From contig OZ025242.1 in assembly GCA_964019155.1 (NCBI GenBank), positions 61,356,500-61,420,499 of the forward strand: a stretch of DNA of 64,000 bases, written 5' to 3'. The position numbers were made by a program, and so were the translations under genes. Shown piece by piece: positions 12,675-23,669 of this stretch. Below the pieces are notes generated by a model that saw only the letters and a program-made list of their open reading frames with translations, had not been told where the DNA came from and ran no database searches. How positions within the stretch are numbered: the first letter of the stretch is position 1; each line of letters opens with the position of its first letter. The DNA comes from Osedax fenrisi. Lineage: Eukaryota; Annelida; Polychaeta; Sabellida; Siboglinidae.

Positions 12675-12895
12675 TGGATGGGGGGGGGGCAAACAATACT
12701 TAGCCACCCCCATATGTTTGGTAACATTCTTTAGCAAAAATTTATCAAAGACAATATACTAGATTTAATATATATAACATTTATTAATACACATTTTCAT
12801 GGGGGGGGGCAAAACATACTTAGCCCCCCCATATTTTTGAATTGGGGGGTCCGATACCCCCCCCCCCCCCATCCCGACTCCCTTACCCATGGGTA
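12675..12895. repeat. duplicated G-tract / C-tract element ends
   Basis: 'GGGGGGGGGCAAA' followed by 'CATACTTAGCC(A)CCCCC' occurs at about 12,680-12,713 and again at about 12,801-12,833. A terminal 'GGGGGGTCCGATACCCCC…CATCCCGAC' block follows. Such G-rich ends look like hAT-type subterminal regions, but no complete element is visible. Confidence 0.4.
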
Positions 12896-13140
12896 TACAA
12901 CTACAGGGTTACGGGTTAACACCCAACATCGCATATATATCATTTAATACAAACCGTTAATCTTCATCTTCACTATCTATGAGTCACTATCTATGAGTCA
13001 TACTCGATGAGTCATTCGAACTGTTTACGTGCATATGCGCGGATGGTATAGCTTACGTAGACTGTGTGACTGTGATACTAGACCTGCAAATAGTAACATT
13101 TGTTACCTGTGTTTTGTTTAAATGTATATTAAGTTCTTGA

Positions 13141-13790
13141 TATGAGAAACTAACCTAATACGGACACTTCAACAATAAATGGTCTTAACATTTTATGACT
13201 CATTATTTTTATTTAAAAAAATATAAAGAAGATTATAAATATTATTGTGATTTTAAAATTGTATTTAATCTTTTAATTCCATAGATAACGGGGTGTCCGT
13301 ATTCGGTACCCATGTCCGAACACGGACACTCTGTGTTATAATACGGAAACCCTATATACCAATATATAAACTATATATTATTGATGAATCAATCAGACAA
13401 ATTACAATTACATTTTTTATAATTAATTGTATGAATAATTTATTTTAATTTAATTAGTTGATAATTTATTTATTTTTATTATTTTTTTAATTAATAATAC
13501 AAATTAAGTATCTAAATAATAAACTTTTATATTTAGCTTTGTTGGTGATATTAATATTATAACGCACGGGATTTTTATGAAAATCAGAATAGTTCATACG
13601 CTGCGCGCTGATTGGTTATAGGGTGTCCGTATTAAGACATCTAGAGTATCCGTATTAGGGACTTATATGACCTCTAGATATATGCTTATAACTTAATGAA
13701 TATCTGATAATAACAATATAAATTATATACATAATTTTTAGAATACTTTATTTTTTAATAATTTGCGTTATATTTTATAAAGAACCATTA
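13141..13790 (-). mobile_element. TA-target MITE, 'GTCCGTATT' family, copy 1
   Basis: This is the reverse-complement relative of the MITE at 22,444-23,384. Shared marks include 'CCTAATACGGACACTT', the central 'GGTGTCCGTATTCGGTACCC' with 'CCGAACACGGACACTC', and the flanks 'AATGGTCTTAACATTTTAT' and 'TTGATGAATCAATC'. The motif GTCCGTATT recurs inside the element as well as at its ends. One end is eroded. It is non-coding. Confidence 0.65.
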
Positions 13791-14395
13791 TTATATAAGA
13801 TAATTTATATAAGAACCCGGGACATCTCGCTTATAAGCTAATATACTATAGTATATAGCTATAGCTACAGCTATAGCTGTTGACTGTCCTACTGATCCAT
13901 AGAGCCCGGACTTGTTAGTTATAGTATCTGGATAAATCCTGAATAGAGTGGTTAACATATGTAAGTGGTTGACGTAAGCCTCTGCAAGGCTAACATATTC
14001 AGGAGCGGTTCAGTTAATAAACTGAAACCAGAAATCCATATTATGTTTCGATATTATGTTCAAATATTTTATAAACTTTGTAAGAAATTTTATAATATAT
14101 TTATGTGGAAAAAAAAAGAATTTGTATATTATATTTAAATATTTTGCAAACTTCGTGTTTTATTTTCAAAAAATATATTATATACAGTTAAAAAAAACTT
14201 TGTAAATTATTGACAAAACTCATAAATAAATTACAAAAATTTTCGAAAATGTTACAAATATCATTTACTATGTTATCACTTTTTTTCTTAATTAATAAAT
14301 ATTTAAGATTTATATATATACTTTTATTATTATTTTTATTATTATTTATATATAATATTTATTTGTATTTTAATTATTTTAATATTTAAAATTGT
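13791..14395. other. no recognisable gene
   Basis: A+T-rich spacer with a short G+C-richer stretch at 13,810-14,040 that shows no coding frame or RNA fold I can support. Confidence 0.4.
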
Positions 14396-14479
14396 ACTTT
14401 ATATTTATATTTTACTTTTAATTTCCAATTTTATTTTATCTTTGTAAATTTTATTACTGTTTGTTTTTTTTTCCATTCC

Positions 14480-14595
14480 TTTTGCTGACAGGTAGATATC
14501 TCGATAAGTTCAATGAACTTCTATATCTACCTGGGTTCATTCTCGTTTATTACGACGAACCAATCTGATTATTATTATTATTATATATATATATA
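14480..14595 (+). mobile_element. LINE 3' end fragment with (ATT)n tail
   Basis: A stem formed by 'AGGTAGATAT' and 'ATATCTACCT' (14,491-14,534) is followed by 'GACGAACCAATCTG' and an (ATT)n tail. A 3' hairpin plus simple-repeat tail is the usual ending of CR1/L2-type elements. Confidence 0.4.
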
Positions 14596-14726
14596 ATACA
14601 AATTGTCCTTCGTTTTTATACTAATTCCATATCTCATTAGCAATTGATATATTTAATAAAATATTATTTACTTCACTCATTATAGCCTGCAATACCATGC
14701 ATCTACAATCTGTATGCATGTAAGTA

Positions 14727-15331
14727 AGGGAGAGAACGGAGTAGTGGCCGATAATTAATATGCCTCAGCATACTTCTAATATCTCGATAAATACTGAATT
14801 TTAAGATATTAGTTTTTTTTAATTAGCTATAAATCATATAGATCTAGAATACTATTATTTCACTTTTATATATTACTGAATAATATTAAAGATTTATTAG
14901 GCATTCAAAAGGGCATAAAAAAGCATTAAAATAAGGCAAGTCCGGGGTAGTGGCCGCTAGTATCAGAATATGCAATAGGTGTCTCCTAATGTATTCGATT
15001 TATATTTTTTTAATTATTTAATGTTAAATAATTATATTTATGATGCATACGCACCTTATTTGATTCAATGATTTAATTATATATATACACATACTCTTAC
15101 ACATAAATAAACATATATATATAATCATGTTTTTGTCAAAATTTGACAAAAAATTATTATGTAATAAATTAAAGTAATTAATTAATTATTTTAAAAAAAT
15201 GTACTTTATATTATAGACATTTTGATTATATAAATAAGGTATATATAATTTGTTATCCTATTTAGCACCATTTAGCGTGTTAATTAAAACGACTACTACT
15301 CCGTTCTCGGTCACTACCCCGTTCCGTACCC
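14727..15331. mobile_element. TA-target MITE, 'GTAGTGGCCG' family
   Basis: The left end reads TA-AGGGAGAGAACGGAGTAG, then TGGCCG. The right end, reverse-complemented, reads TA-GGGTACGGAACGGGGTAG, then TGACCG. An internal copy of 'GGGGTAGTGGCCG' lies at about 14,944-14,956. The dinucleotide TA borders both ends. No coding capacity. Its layout matches the MITEs at 19,739, 22,444 and 13,141, but the motif next to the end differs. Confidence 0.65.
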
Positions 15332-15784
15332 TAATCATGTTACTGTGATGTACAGTGTGGGAGGGGTTGCATATTCATTCTAAGATTGGAATTTTTCAGA
15401 ATAATGCGAGCTTATTATTTTAATATTATTATGAATATTTGTTATTTAGGTTACACATATGTTATATTTAGATTATATTTTGAAAATATATACGAGAGAA
15501 ATAGAGAAACTGGTTAAATACTTCTAAGCATAGATAAGAGCCGAACAGATTAATTATTTAATTAATATGAAATGTAGTCATTTATTTATATCAGAATTTT
15601 AATTGTAATCTTAATCTTTGTCTAAACATTAATTATCTACTTATATTTATGTGTAGCTCATCGGTAGGTATCATATATATATATATATTAATATAGTTAG
15701 CTATAGTTAACCTATAAATAAATTAAATTACTATTTTTAAAGCCTGCTTTATTAAAATATACAATATTTGCAAGTATAAATACC

Positions 15785-15856
15785 CATATATATACATATA
15801 TGGTTATAAGTGAAAACTTCATCTAAGTTCTTGGATAGGATGAAAGGATTCCACCA
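15785..15856 (+). repeat. dispersed repeat R1, copy 3
   Basis: Reverse-complement relative of R1 copies 1 and 2: 'ATATATGGTTATAAGTGAA', 'ATCTAAGTTCTTGGATA', 'GAAAGGATTCCACCAAA'. Confidence 0.5.
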
Positions 15857-15885
15857 AATAAAAATAATAATATTATAAAGATTAT

Positions 15886-16321
15886 TTACAATGATTGAGA
15901 TAATAGACATTGTAATGTAAATTTGTAATATAAACTTGAATGGCAGCTAGGAGTGTTAATTCCTATATTCTTCGTTTTCGTCTTGTACTTTATTTGGGTA
16001 TTGATATTACCTATAATCATTTGATATTCTAGGTGTGGAGGGATGTCAAACAACCAATATGCAGGGACGGCGTCCATCCCTCAGGATTTATGGGCATATA
16101 ATCATGTATGGGTCTGACCAACCCGATACCTCTTCCCTAGTTATTTGATGATGTGTCCAGCTAGTTTGATCAACATTTCAGATATTGCTTTTATTATTAT
16201 TTTATTTACTTTCGGTGTGTGTAAATCACAACTTATTTATATTTGTTTACTATTCTTTATATATTTCTGTCATTATTATTTATTTTTACCCATCGTTTTG
16301 AATCTATTCAATAAACTATTA

Positions 16322-16358
<37 letters not shown>

Positions 16359-16375
16359 ATTTATCTAATTAATAT
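15886..16375. other. unassigned moderately G+C-rich block ending in (TA)n
   Basis: Both strands have short open frames (a 63-codon one on minus, a 75-codon one on plus), with no recognised motif. The plus strand ends 'TTCAATAAACTATTATC' then (TA)n, resembling a retroposon 3' end. I cannot name it. Confidence 0.3.
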
Positions 16376-16689
16376 TTTCTTCGTATGACCACTCACGAGT
16401 TAATACAATGTAGCTGTGTCTTGACCACCTGTTCAATTCTAGAATTATTAGCCATATTATTATCATAAATATTATTTAACTACGTATACTACTATACTGT
16501 ATAGTATACTATAGTATAATATAGTAGGCCTATATATATAAATGTATTAATTAGTGCATCTTCTATATAAACATTCATTTACCCAAGTCTGTAACTAACA
16601 TTCATATATTAAGTATCTATCCATTATTTAGAAATATAGTAAAGATAGAAACAATATGTATGTGGAATACAATTATTTATAGTACTTAT

Positions 16690-17215
16690 AATCCAAGCGC
16701 TGTCATTCCCTATCTCGCAATGGTAATACGAAGATAATGTAAACAAACTAAAAATGTAAACATTAAAAGTTGAGCTGTTAAAAAACATAATTCAGCTATA
16801 TATTATCATTTACAAGTGTAGTAGGTACTAAATACAATTTAATGTATCTACTATAAAGTTAAATATAATTTATTATTATAATATTATATTGTACTATTAT
16901 TAAATACAATTTTCCATTACATTTATAAACTAAATAATCAAAATAATGATATAGATTTAACCTATAATGAAATAATTAATTATTTTTATGAACAAATTAT
17001 TTTTCAAATTAAATGTTTTTACTATATTTTAGTTATTATATAATATATAAATGGATATATATATTATAAATTAATATAAAAATAACTATATAATATTATG
17101 TATTTACAAAATTAAGTATAATTTATAATTATTAAGTTAGGATATGAGCTATATGAGCCTAATAAAGCGACAGTTAGATGTATACTTAGGACTCATCGGC
17201 AAGTGAGTATCAGTA
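16690..17215 (+). repeat. dispersed repeat R2, copy 1 (uninterrupted)
   Basis: About 525 bp closely matching the two halves at 20,742-20,896 and 21,962-22,275. Marks are 'CCCTATCTCGCAATGGTAAT', 'AAGTTGAGCTGTTAAAAAA', 'AATTTAATGTATCTACTATA' and 'AGCCTAATAAAGC'. It preserves the uninterrupted version of the site where a LINE fragment entered copy 2. No coding. Confidence 0.8.
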
Positions 17216-17416
17216 ACAGAAATATTAAATTATATAATAATTTAAAAAATGTATAATTAAGAATATAATAATAAAGAGGATTACATAAAAATAATATAAA
17301 TCTTAGAATATTGATATTTATTGATATAATTTATAAAATACCGCATACAATATATATATGTGTGTGTGTATGTGTATACACATATATGTGAATGTTAAGC
17401 GTGAGTTGTAGAGGAT

Positions 17417-17563
17417 CTAAAGGAACGATTTGCACCATTCTGCAAGACAATCGTGGCAATCTCTAGTCTGCTTTCTGTTAGCTTTCACCAAGTCCTTCAG
17501 CCACTCCATGAATAGCTCCTCGTTCATTTTGAGAAGGAGAAACTGCCCTAATACTATGTATGC
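17417..17563 (-). CDS. BANF1: BANF1 exon 2 (terminal)
   Basis: 48 codons plus TAG, preceded by the acceptor AATACAG. Encodes AYIVLGQF…EWCKSFL. Confidence 0.95.
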   Translation of the reverse strand, partial: AYIVLGQFLLLKMNEELFMEWLKDLVKANRKQTRDCHDCLAEWCKSFL

Positions 17564-18245
17564 CTGTATTGAATATAATATAATTAAAATCAATTACAAA
17601 CTTTTAATAAAATAGGCATTAATATTCCTAATTAGGTATTCCTAATTCCTATATAAATATATTTTTACGCTAATTTAATTTTGGAAAAATATAAAGACAT
17701 TCATATAGAAATTTATTAATATTGGTAGTATTTTAATTACTTTCTATATGAATATACTTTTGATACCAATTATAAAATATATTTAGGATTATATATATAT
17801 AAGATAACAATTATAAAATCTATATATGTAATAATAATATTTAAGTAAAGTAAGTGAGTTTTAGTAAGTAAATTAGAAAGTAATTTAGTAAGTAAATTAT
17901 TTATTTATACACTTGTATATTATAAAATATCACAAGTTTTGAGAAAATATTAAAAAAATATAAATGTAGGTATAAATATATATAACTATAGTTACCTATA
18001 GGTAACATAACATATATACCTAAATAACATAAAACAACAAAATTATATATATAACTCTAATATCCTATAGTTACTATATAATATAGTATATTATAGTATA
18101 TTGTATTGTACAATACGTATACCTTATCAAATCCTTCATCGGTAAGTCTCTTTCCCAAGACCGCCCCAATTCCAGCTATTTCATTATTAGATTTCTCTCC
18201 CATCGGCTCGCTTACAAAATCTTTATGTTTTTGTGAAGTAGACAT
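17417..18245 (-). CDS. BANF1: BANF1 (barrier-to-autointegration factor), complete, 2 exons
   Basis: BAF is a small homodimeric protein that binds double-stranded DNA without sequence preference, binds LEM-domain proteins and lamins, and helps rebuild the nuclear envelope after mitosis. Exon 1 (18,245 to 18,123) encodes MSTSQKHKDFVSEPMGEK through DEGFDK. Exon 2 (17,563 to 17,417) encodes AYIVLGQFLLLKMNEELF through CLAEWCKSFL and the stop. The join at GFDK/AYIVLGQF keeps phase 0 and gives 89 aa, exactly the usual family length. Conserved features are the N-terminal T/S-S-QKH segment phosphorylated by VRK kinases in animals, the helix-hairpin-helix GIGAVLGKRL, and the C-terminal DC..CL.EWC pattern. 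The 559-nt intron starts GTATAC and ends AATACAG. The frame is intact and looks functional. Confidence 0.95.
18123..18245 (-). CDS. BANF1: BANF1 exon 1
   Basis: 41 codons beginning with the ATG at 18,245 and ending after GFDK. Donor GTATAC. The start is fixed by alignment with the conserved MTTSQKH-type N-terminus of the family. Confidence 0.95.
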
Positions 18246-18297
18246 AGGTTGTTCTTAAGATCTGTATTAGAGTTGCTTTAATACAAATTAATATATT

Positions 18298-18457
18298 AAC
18301 ATATATATATATATATAATTAATATTCTATTTATTGAACATTATCGTTGTTATTTATATTATTTATAACACTAGATTATTAAAATTATATAACAAATTTA
18401 AAACAAGTATAATAATTATACATTAATGTATAATAATTATTCATATAAAACTATATT

Positions 18458-18504
<47 letters not shown>

Positions 18505-18640
18505 TATTCTATTTATTGAACATTATCGTTGTTATTTATATTATTTATAACACTAGATTATTAAAATAATATAACAAATTTAAAACAAATATAATAATTA
18601 TACATTAATGTATAATAATTATTCATATAAAACTGAATAT
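18298..18640. repeat. tandem duplication (about 160 bp plus variable TA tract)
   Basis: Two successive copies of 'AATATTCTATTTATTGAACA…ACACTAGATTATTAAAAT' through 'TTCATATAAAACT', each opened by a (TA)n run of different length. The copies are nearly identical, so the duplication is recent. It lies directly upstream of BANF1. Confidence 0.8.
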
Positions 18641-18959
18641 CCATTATATACATGTTTATAAATAATTAATTGTAAACTATTAGAAATAAAATCTAAATAT
18701 ATATATACTAAACTTATCAGTGGCAATTAGAAATAACAATATAACAAATAATAATTATATATATTATAATTAAAAGTAAATCGCGTTTTATTGGTTGGAT
18801 TTACAATAATAAACGGATGTATATTTATGTAAAATAAATGTCATGTCATTAAAATATTAAATCAAAATAGATTGTTGAATAAATATATTAAACTATATTT
18901 GATAATAATTTACAAAACTCGTGTATTGTATATATACAGTATACTAATATATTAGTACT

Positions 18960-18980
18960 ATATTACTATTATAGTATATA

Positions 18981-19020
<40 letters not shown>

Positions 19021-19095
19021 CCTATATATATATATATATATACTAAATATATATACTAATATATATATATATATATACTAATATATATAGGTACC
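18960..19095. repeat. (TA)n-rich tract
   Basis: Dense interrupted TA runs with 'ACTAATATATA' units. Confidence 0.8.
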
Positions 19096-19738
19096 TACAA
19101 ATATATAAGATTATATATATAATAAAGTTACTTATCTATGAAACTTATAATTAACAGTACATCTAGTTAATGGAAATGTTATTCAAGTTTAATTAAATAT
19201 AGGGTAAATTAAAGTTTTTATTAAATTGTAAATTGAATTTTTATATATATATTATAATTATATATATATATATGTTGTCTCCGGAAAACGGAGAATAATA
19301 GTTCTCGACAGGTTATATATGTATTTAATGGAAACAACTGGACATAGATGGGGGTAGATGGGGAATGTGTGTGTTCGTGGATTGGGGTATATGGGGAATG
19401 GAGGATATACGTGTTGGTCGAATCAAGAATGGAGGAAACCCTAAACTAAAATAAATATGGATACATATTAAACATCATAAATATCAAAAGTCATGATTAA
19501 ATATGTATCTATCAAGAAGTTCTTACAATTAATATGATATTATTTATTAGCCTTTCAGTGTACGCTGTTTGCTAATAAACCATATCATACCAAACTTCTT
19601 GATAATAACGAGATCACGTGATGGGCGTAGTGGGCGTATCTCTAATTAGATAACTAGATAAAACTATAGTTTTAACTATAGTTAATCAAATTATAAACTA
19701 CGCTCTCTTTTATAATTTACAAAACAGAAATCAAATTA

Positions 19739-20371
19739 GGGTAAAGTCTCCGATTACCGACCCATAAATGATTATTTGTAATAACTTATTCAATATAAAA
19801 TATATTTATTTGAAATTTTATAATTAGGGTAATATTATGGCAATGAATAATGTGGCTAACTTTATAGTAATTATATTAAAATAGTGTATATTATTATTTA
19901 ATATCTATTTATTAATCAGTATGTATATAATCAACTGGAATCATGAATCATAAATCTATACCAATGATACATAAACAAGTTACGACATATTTTAAAGTAA
20001 AATACGGATCTATTTTGATTGGATATTATAAATCACATGGGGTCGGTATTAAGGTAATTTAGGGGGTCGGTAATAGGAAAATCATATGGGTTGCTATAAT
20101 TAAGATATATTGGTTAATAGTTATTCAAATTTAATTATTTTTATAATATTTATAAACATTTTATTTATCTAAAATATATATTCAAATATTTAAAAAGTAA
20201 AAACAGAATATTACATTTTATCAAATACAATTGTAGGATTACATATTTTTTAAAACAAAATAATTATTCATATTTTTCATTAAATTACTAATAGTTCATG
20301 TATATATAATTTTTTGATATCTCTTATAGTTACTGAGATACGAGAGGGGTCGGTAATAGGAGAGTTTCCCC
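19739..20371. mobile_element. TA-target MITE, 'GGTCGGTAAT' family
   Basis: The left end is GGGTAAAGTCTCCGATTACC followed by GACCC. The right end, reverse-complemented, is GGGGAAACTCTCCTATTACC followed by GACCCC. TA flanks both ends. Internal copies of 'GGGGTCGGTAAT/TATTA' lie at about 20,039 and 20,070. A duplicated flank at about 20,460-20,510 contains the same host sequence ('CAAATTATATAAAAAAC') without the element. This acts as an empty site and confirms a TA duplication. Non-coding. Confidence 0.75.
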
Positions 20372-20545
20372 TATATAAAAAACAAATAACAACATATATT
20401 AAATCAACAGTCATCCAAATTACATTACATTTACATTCGTTAAAGTCACGTCAACTAATTGCAATTTACAAAACAGAAATCAAATTATATAAAAAACACA
20501 AATAATAAAATATATTAAATCAACATTTATCTAAATTACATAACA
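20372..20545. repeat. local duplication providing the empty site of the neighbouring MITE
   Basis: 'TTTACAAAACAGAAATCAAA' plus 'TTATATAAAAAACA…ATATTAAATCAACA' occurs once split by the MITE (19,717-19,738 and 20,372-20,412) and once intact at about 20,464-20,530. Confidence 0.7.
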
Positions 20546-20599
20546 AATGTATAGCTTATTCAATAAATACATACATACAGTTATATACGTAGTTACCAT

Positions 20600-20604
<5 letters not shown>

Positions 20605-20662
<58 letters not shown>
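20605..20662. repeat. (TA)n microsatellite
   Basis: Pure TA run. Confidence 0.9.
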
Positions 20663-20664
<2 letters not shown>

Positions 20665-20896
20665 CATACGAACATGAAAAGATATTTTATCATAATTAAT
20701 AAATCCAAATATATTATAGGTAAATATAAATTAATATCAAAATACAAGCTCTGTCACTCCCTATCTCGCAATGGTAATACAAAAATAATGTAAGCACACA
20801 CTAAAATTTAAACATTAAAAGTTGAGCTGTTAAAAAAATAATTCAGCTATATATTATTATTTACAAGTGTAAATACAATTTAATGTATCTACTATA

Positions 20897-21955
20897 TTTT
20901 TACTTTACTTTTTTTGGTTTTAGGACTACGCTGTCCGTGAACAATCGTCCGTCCGTAGGAGAGATTATTGTGCTGGGGGGAATCATGGGATAAATAGTAT
21001 GTCTTTAGAAAGACATACTATTTATCCCATATAAGGTAGGGAGTTCCAATGATAAGGGGCAGATAGGGCAAAGGAGCGTATATGGGAGAAGTGGAGGTTG
21101 TGTAGGTGGGGTTTAGTGAGAAGGTAGGTGTTTTATTGGAGTAGTGGGTGTGTGTAGATGGAGAAGGGAGTTAGGGTAGTCGGGATAATTGTGATGTATG
21201 GCTTTGTGGATGTCAGGGAAAGTTTGTATTTAATACGGTAGGAGACTGGGAGCTATTGTTGTTGTTTGAGGAGAGGTGTAATGGAATCAGAGGAACGACG
21301 GGGAAGTAGATGGACGCAACGTACTACAGCATTTTGAAGACGTTGCAGTTTAATCAATTTGTAGGCGGAGAGATTGTTTAGTAGAATATGTTGTTGCAAT
21401 AGTCGAATAAGGGGAGTATATATGAGGAGGCGATGGTAACATTAATGTGGAAGGGAATGGAGCGTCTGATTAGGCGGAAGCAGTGTAGGTGGTAGTGGAT
21501 GGATGTGTGCATGTGGGCAATGTGAGTATCAAGGGAAATAGTGAGTATATGTGTAGGCCAAGGTTACGGACATGTTTAGAATAGGGGAGGGTAGTCATGT
21601 TTAGTAAGATGGGGGTGGTTCAGGGAGGGTGGAGAAATATAGCTTCGGTTTTGGTGGGATTAAGTTTAAGTGAGTTGGAAGTAAGCCATTGGTGTATGGA
21701 GTTGATGCAGGAGGAGAGTAGGTTGGGACATGAGTGGGGGAGTCGGTGCAGTTGAGGTAAAGTTGAAGGTCATAGGCGTAGGTATTAACGGACATTTATG
21801 GGTAGTCGGTAAAGATTTGGTACATGGGGAGGAGATAAATGTTTAAAATGAGAGGACCAAGAACCCCGGAGAACACAATGGGTGATAGAGCGGGGGAGAT
21901 GAGTGTGAGTTGATCCTAACAGTGGAAGAACGATTGGAAATGTATATATATATAC
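20897..21955 (-). mobile_element. L2/CR1-like LINE fragment, antisense, 5'-truncated
   Basis: Inserted into repeat R2 copy 2 with the 6-bp duplication ACTATA (20,891-20,896 and 21,956-21,961). The uninterrupted site survives in R2 copy 1. On the minus strand, decayed ORF2 text runs YAYDLQLYLNC (the YADD-type box with the first Asp changed to Tyr), HLNLIPPKPKLYF, then in other frames HVHTSIHYHLHCFRLIRR, LPLFDYCN, YKLIKLQRLQNAVVRCV and LPVSYRIKYKLSL. These are in the right order for the L2/CR1 RT C-terminal half. The 3' end is 'AAAGTAAAGTAAAAA'. It is inactive. Confidence 0.75.
20985..21030. repeat. perfect hairpin, 22-bp stem
   Basis: The arms ATGGGATAAATAGTATGTCT(TT) and their exact complement are separated by two bases. 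It lies near the 3' end of the antisense LINE fragment. No flanking direct repeat is visible, so it may be part of the LINE 3' region and not an insertion. Confidence 0.7.
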
Positions 21956-22443
21956 ACTATAAAGTTAAATATAATGTATTATTATAATATTATAAAATAC
22001 TATCATTAAATACAATTTTCCATTAAATTTATAAACAAAATGATCAAAATAATGATATATAATGGAATAATTAATTATTTTTATGAACAAATTATTTTTC
22101 AAATAAAATGTTTTTACTTTATTTTAGTTATTATACATTCATATATATGTTATAAATTAATATAAATATAACTATATAATATTATTTATTTACAAAATCA
22201 AGTATAATATATAATTATTAAGTTATATATAGGAGCCTAATAAAGCAACAGATTCATATAAGACTCATCGACGAGTGAGACTCATTTAACAAATTATTAA
22301 GTTAAATGACAAATAATTGAAACTATGAATATGATTCTTTATTAATATGATTATATATGTTTAAGTTTGAGTAATTATCTCGATTTCTGTTTTCCATTTT
22401 TGAATAAAGAATTTCTATAGGAATTAAGACAGCGACATACATA

Positions 22444-23384
22444 GGGGAAAGTAACCGAATACGGACACTCTCGGTATCTCAGAAACCATAAATCCTACAA
22501 AAAAAATATGTAATGAATAAAATATTCATAATTATATAAATAGTCTAAAAAAGTATTTTTTATAATTTAATTATTCCAAATATTGCTCATATCCAATAAA
22601 CTGATTTTTTTATTACATTTTTAAATTGATGAAAAAAAATGTCAACTTAAAACCTTCTCAAGGATATACAAATGTATCTATATAAAATATAACACTATAT
22701 TATTTAAAAAATAAAGCATTCTAAAAATTATATATATAATTTCTATATTTTGTATCAAATATATTTTAAGTTATAAGCATATATCTAGAGGTCATGTAAT
22801 TCCCTAATACGGACACTCTATAGAGTCTACATATATATCGATGACTTAATGAACTATTCTGATTTTCATAAAAATCGAGTACATAATATTAATACCACCA
22901 ATAAAACTAAATCTAATAGTTTATTATGTAGATACTTAAATTGTATTATTAATTAAAAAAATAATAAAAATAAATAAATTATTAACTAATTAAATTAGAA
23001 TAAATTATTCATAAAATTAATTATAAATAATGTAATTGTAATTTAGCTGATTGATTCATCAATAATATATAGTTAGTAGTATATAGGGTGTCTGTATTAT
23101 AAAACAGAGTGTGCGTATTCGGACACGGGTACCGAATACGGACACCCCTGTTATCTATGGAATTAAAAGATTAAATAAAATTTTAAAATCACAATAATAT
23201 TTATAACCATATAATATTAATATATATTAACATATATACAATATAATTACAATATATATTGTAATTTTTGAATACAAATTATGAGTTATAAAATGTTAAG
23301 ACCATTTATTGTTAAGTGTCCGTATTAGGCATAGAGCTAGAGAGAAATTTATCTCTAGCTCTATGGTATTAGGTAACTTTCCCC
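22444..23384. mobile_element. TA-target MITE, 'GTCCGTATT' family, copy 2 (complete)
   Basis: The left terminus is GGGGAAAGTAACCGAATACG (then GACAC). The right terminus, reverse-complemented, is GGGGAAAGTTACCTAATAC followed, after removal of a 44-bp insertion, by GGACAC. TA flanks both sides (22,442-22,443 and 23,385-23,386). Internal 'AATACGGACACTC' and 'GAATACGGACACCC' motifs repeat the terminal one. It is a reverse-oriented relative of 13,141-13,790. Non-coding. Its right terminal repeat was split by a mini-hairpin (next entry). Confidence 0.75.
23330..23365. mobile_element. mini-hairpin insertion with 8-bp target duplication
   Basis: A 36-bp hairpin with arms CATAGAGCTAGAGA and TCTCTAGCTCTATG is bordered on both sides by GTATTAGG (23,322-23,329 and 23,366-23,373). 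Deleting the hairpin and one GTATTAGG restores the terminal repeat of the host MITE, so this is a genuine insertion and not native structure. Confidence 0.75.
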
Positions 23385-23386
23385 TA

Positions 23387-23669
23387 AATAACAAACGGGA
23401 TCAACAATATCACATACCTACGTAACGGTAATCAAAGTTCACATTAACAGGCAATTTTAATAAATAATTTACATAGATTGTCTTTATATATTATATCATT
23501 TTGATAATGGTTAAACAACATGTATAATTAATGAATATACTTTATAAATGAATGAGTTGGCTGTATATTGGTTATTATTATTTTTATATTTATCAATTAA
23601 TAATAATACATTGTACAAGAAACTACTTGTAAATCTAACACACTCTTTTCAATATAACTTAGAAATATA
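23387..23669. other. A+T-rich spacer
   Basis: No feature seen between the MITE and the palindromic complex. Confidence 0.4.

Larger units (their letters stand above)
20742..22275 (+). repeat. dispersed repeat R2, copy 2 (split by a LINE insertion)
   Basis: Left part 20,742-20,896 and right part 21,962-22,275 together match R2 copy 1 at 16,690-17,215. The interruption lies at 'TGTATCTACTATA/AAGTTAAATAT'. Confidence 0.8.

Noticed and set aside
13800..13845. tRNA-like text 'AGCGAGATGTCCCGGGTTC' on the minus strand
   Set aside because: Box A to box B spacing is too short and no cloverleaf forms.
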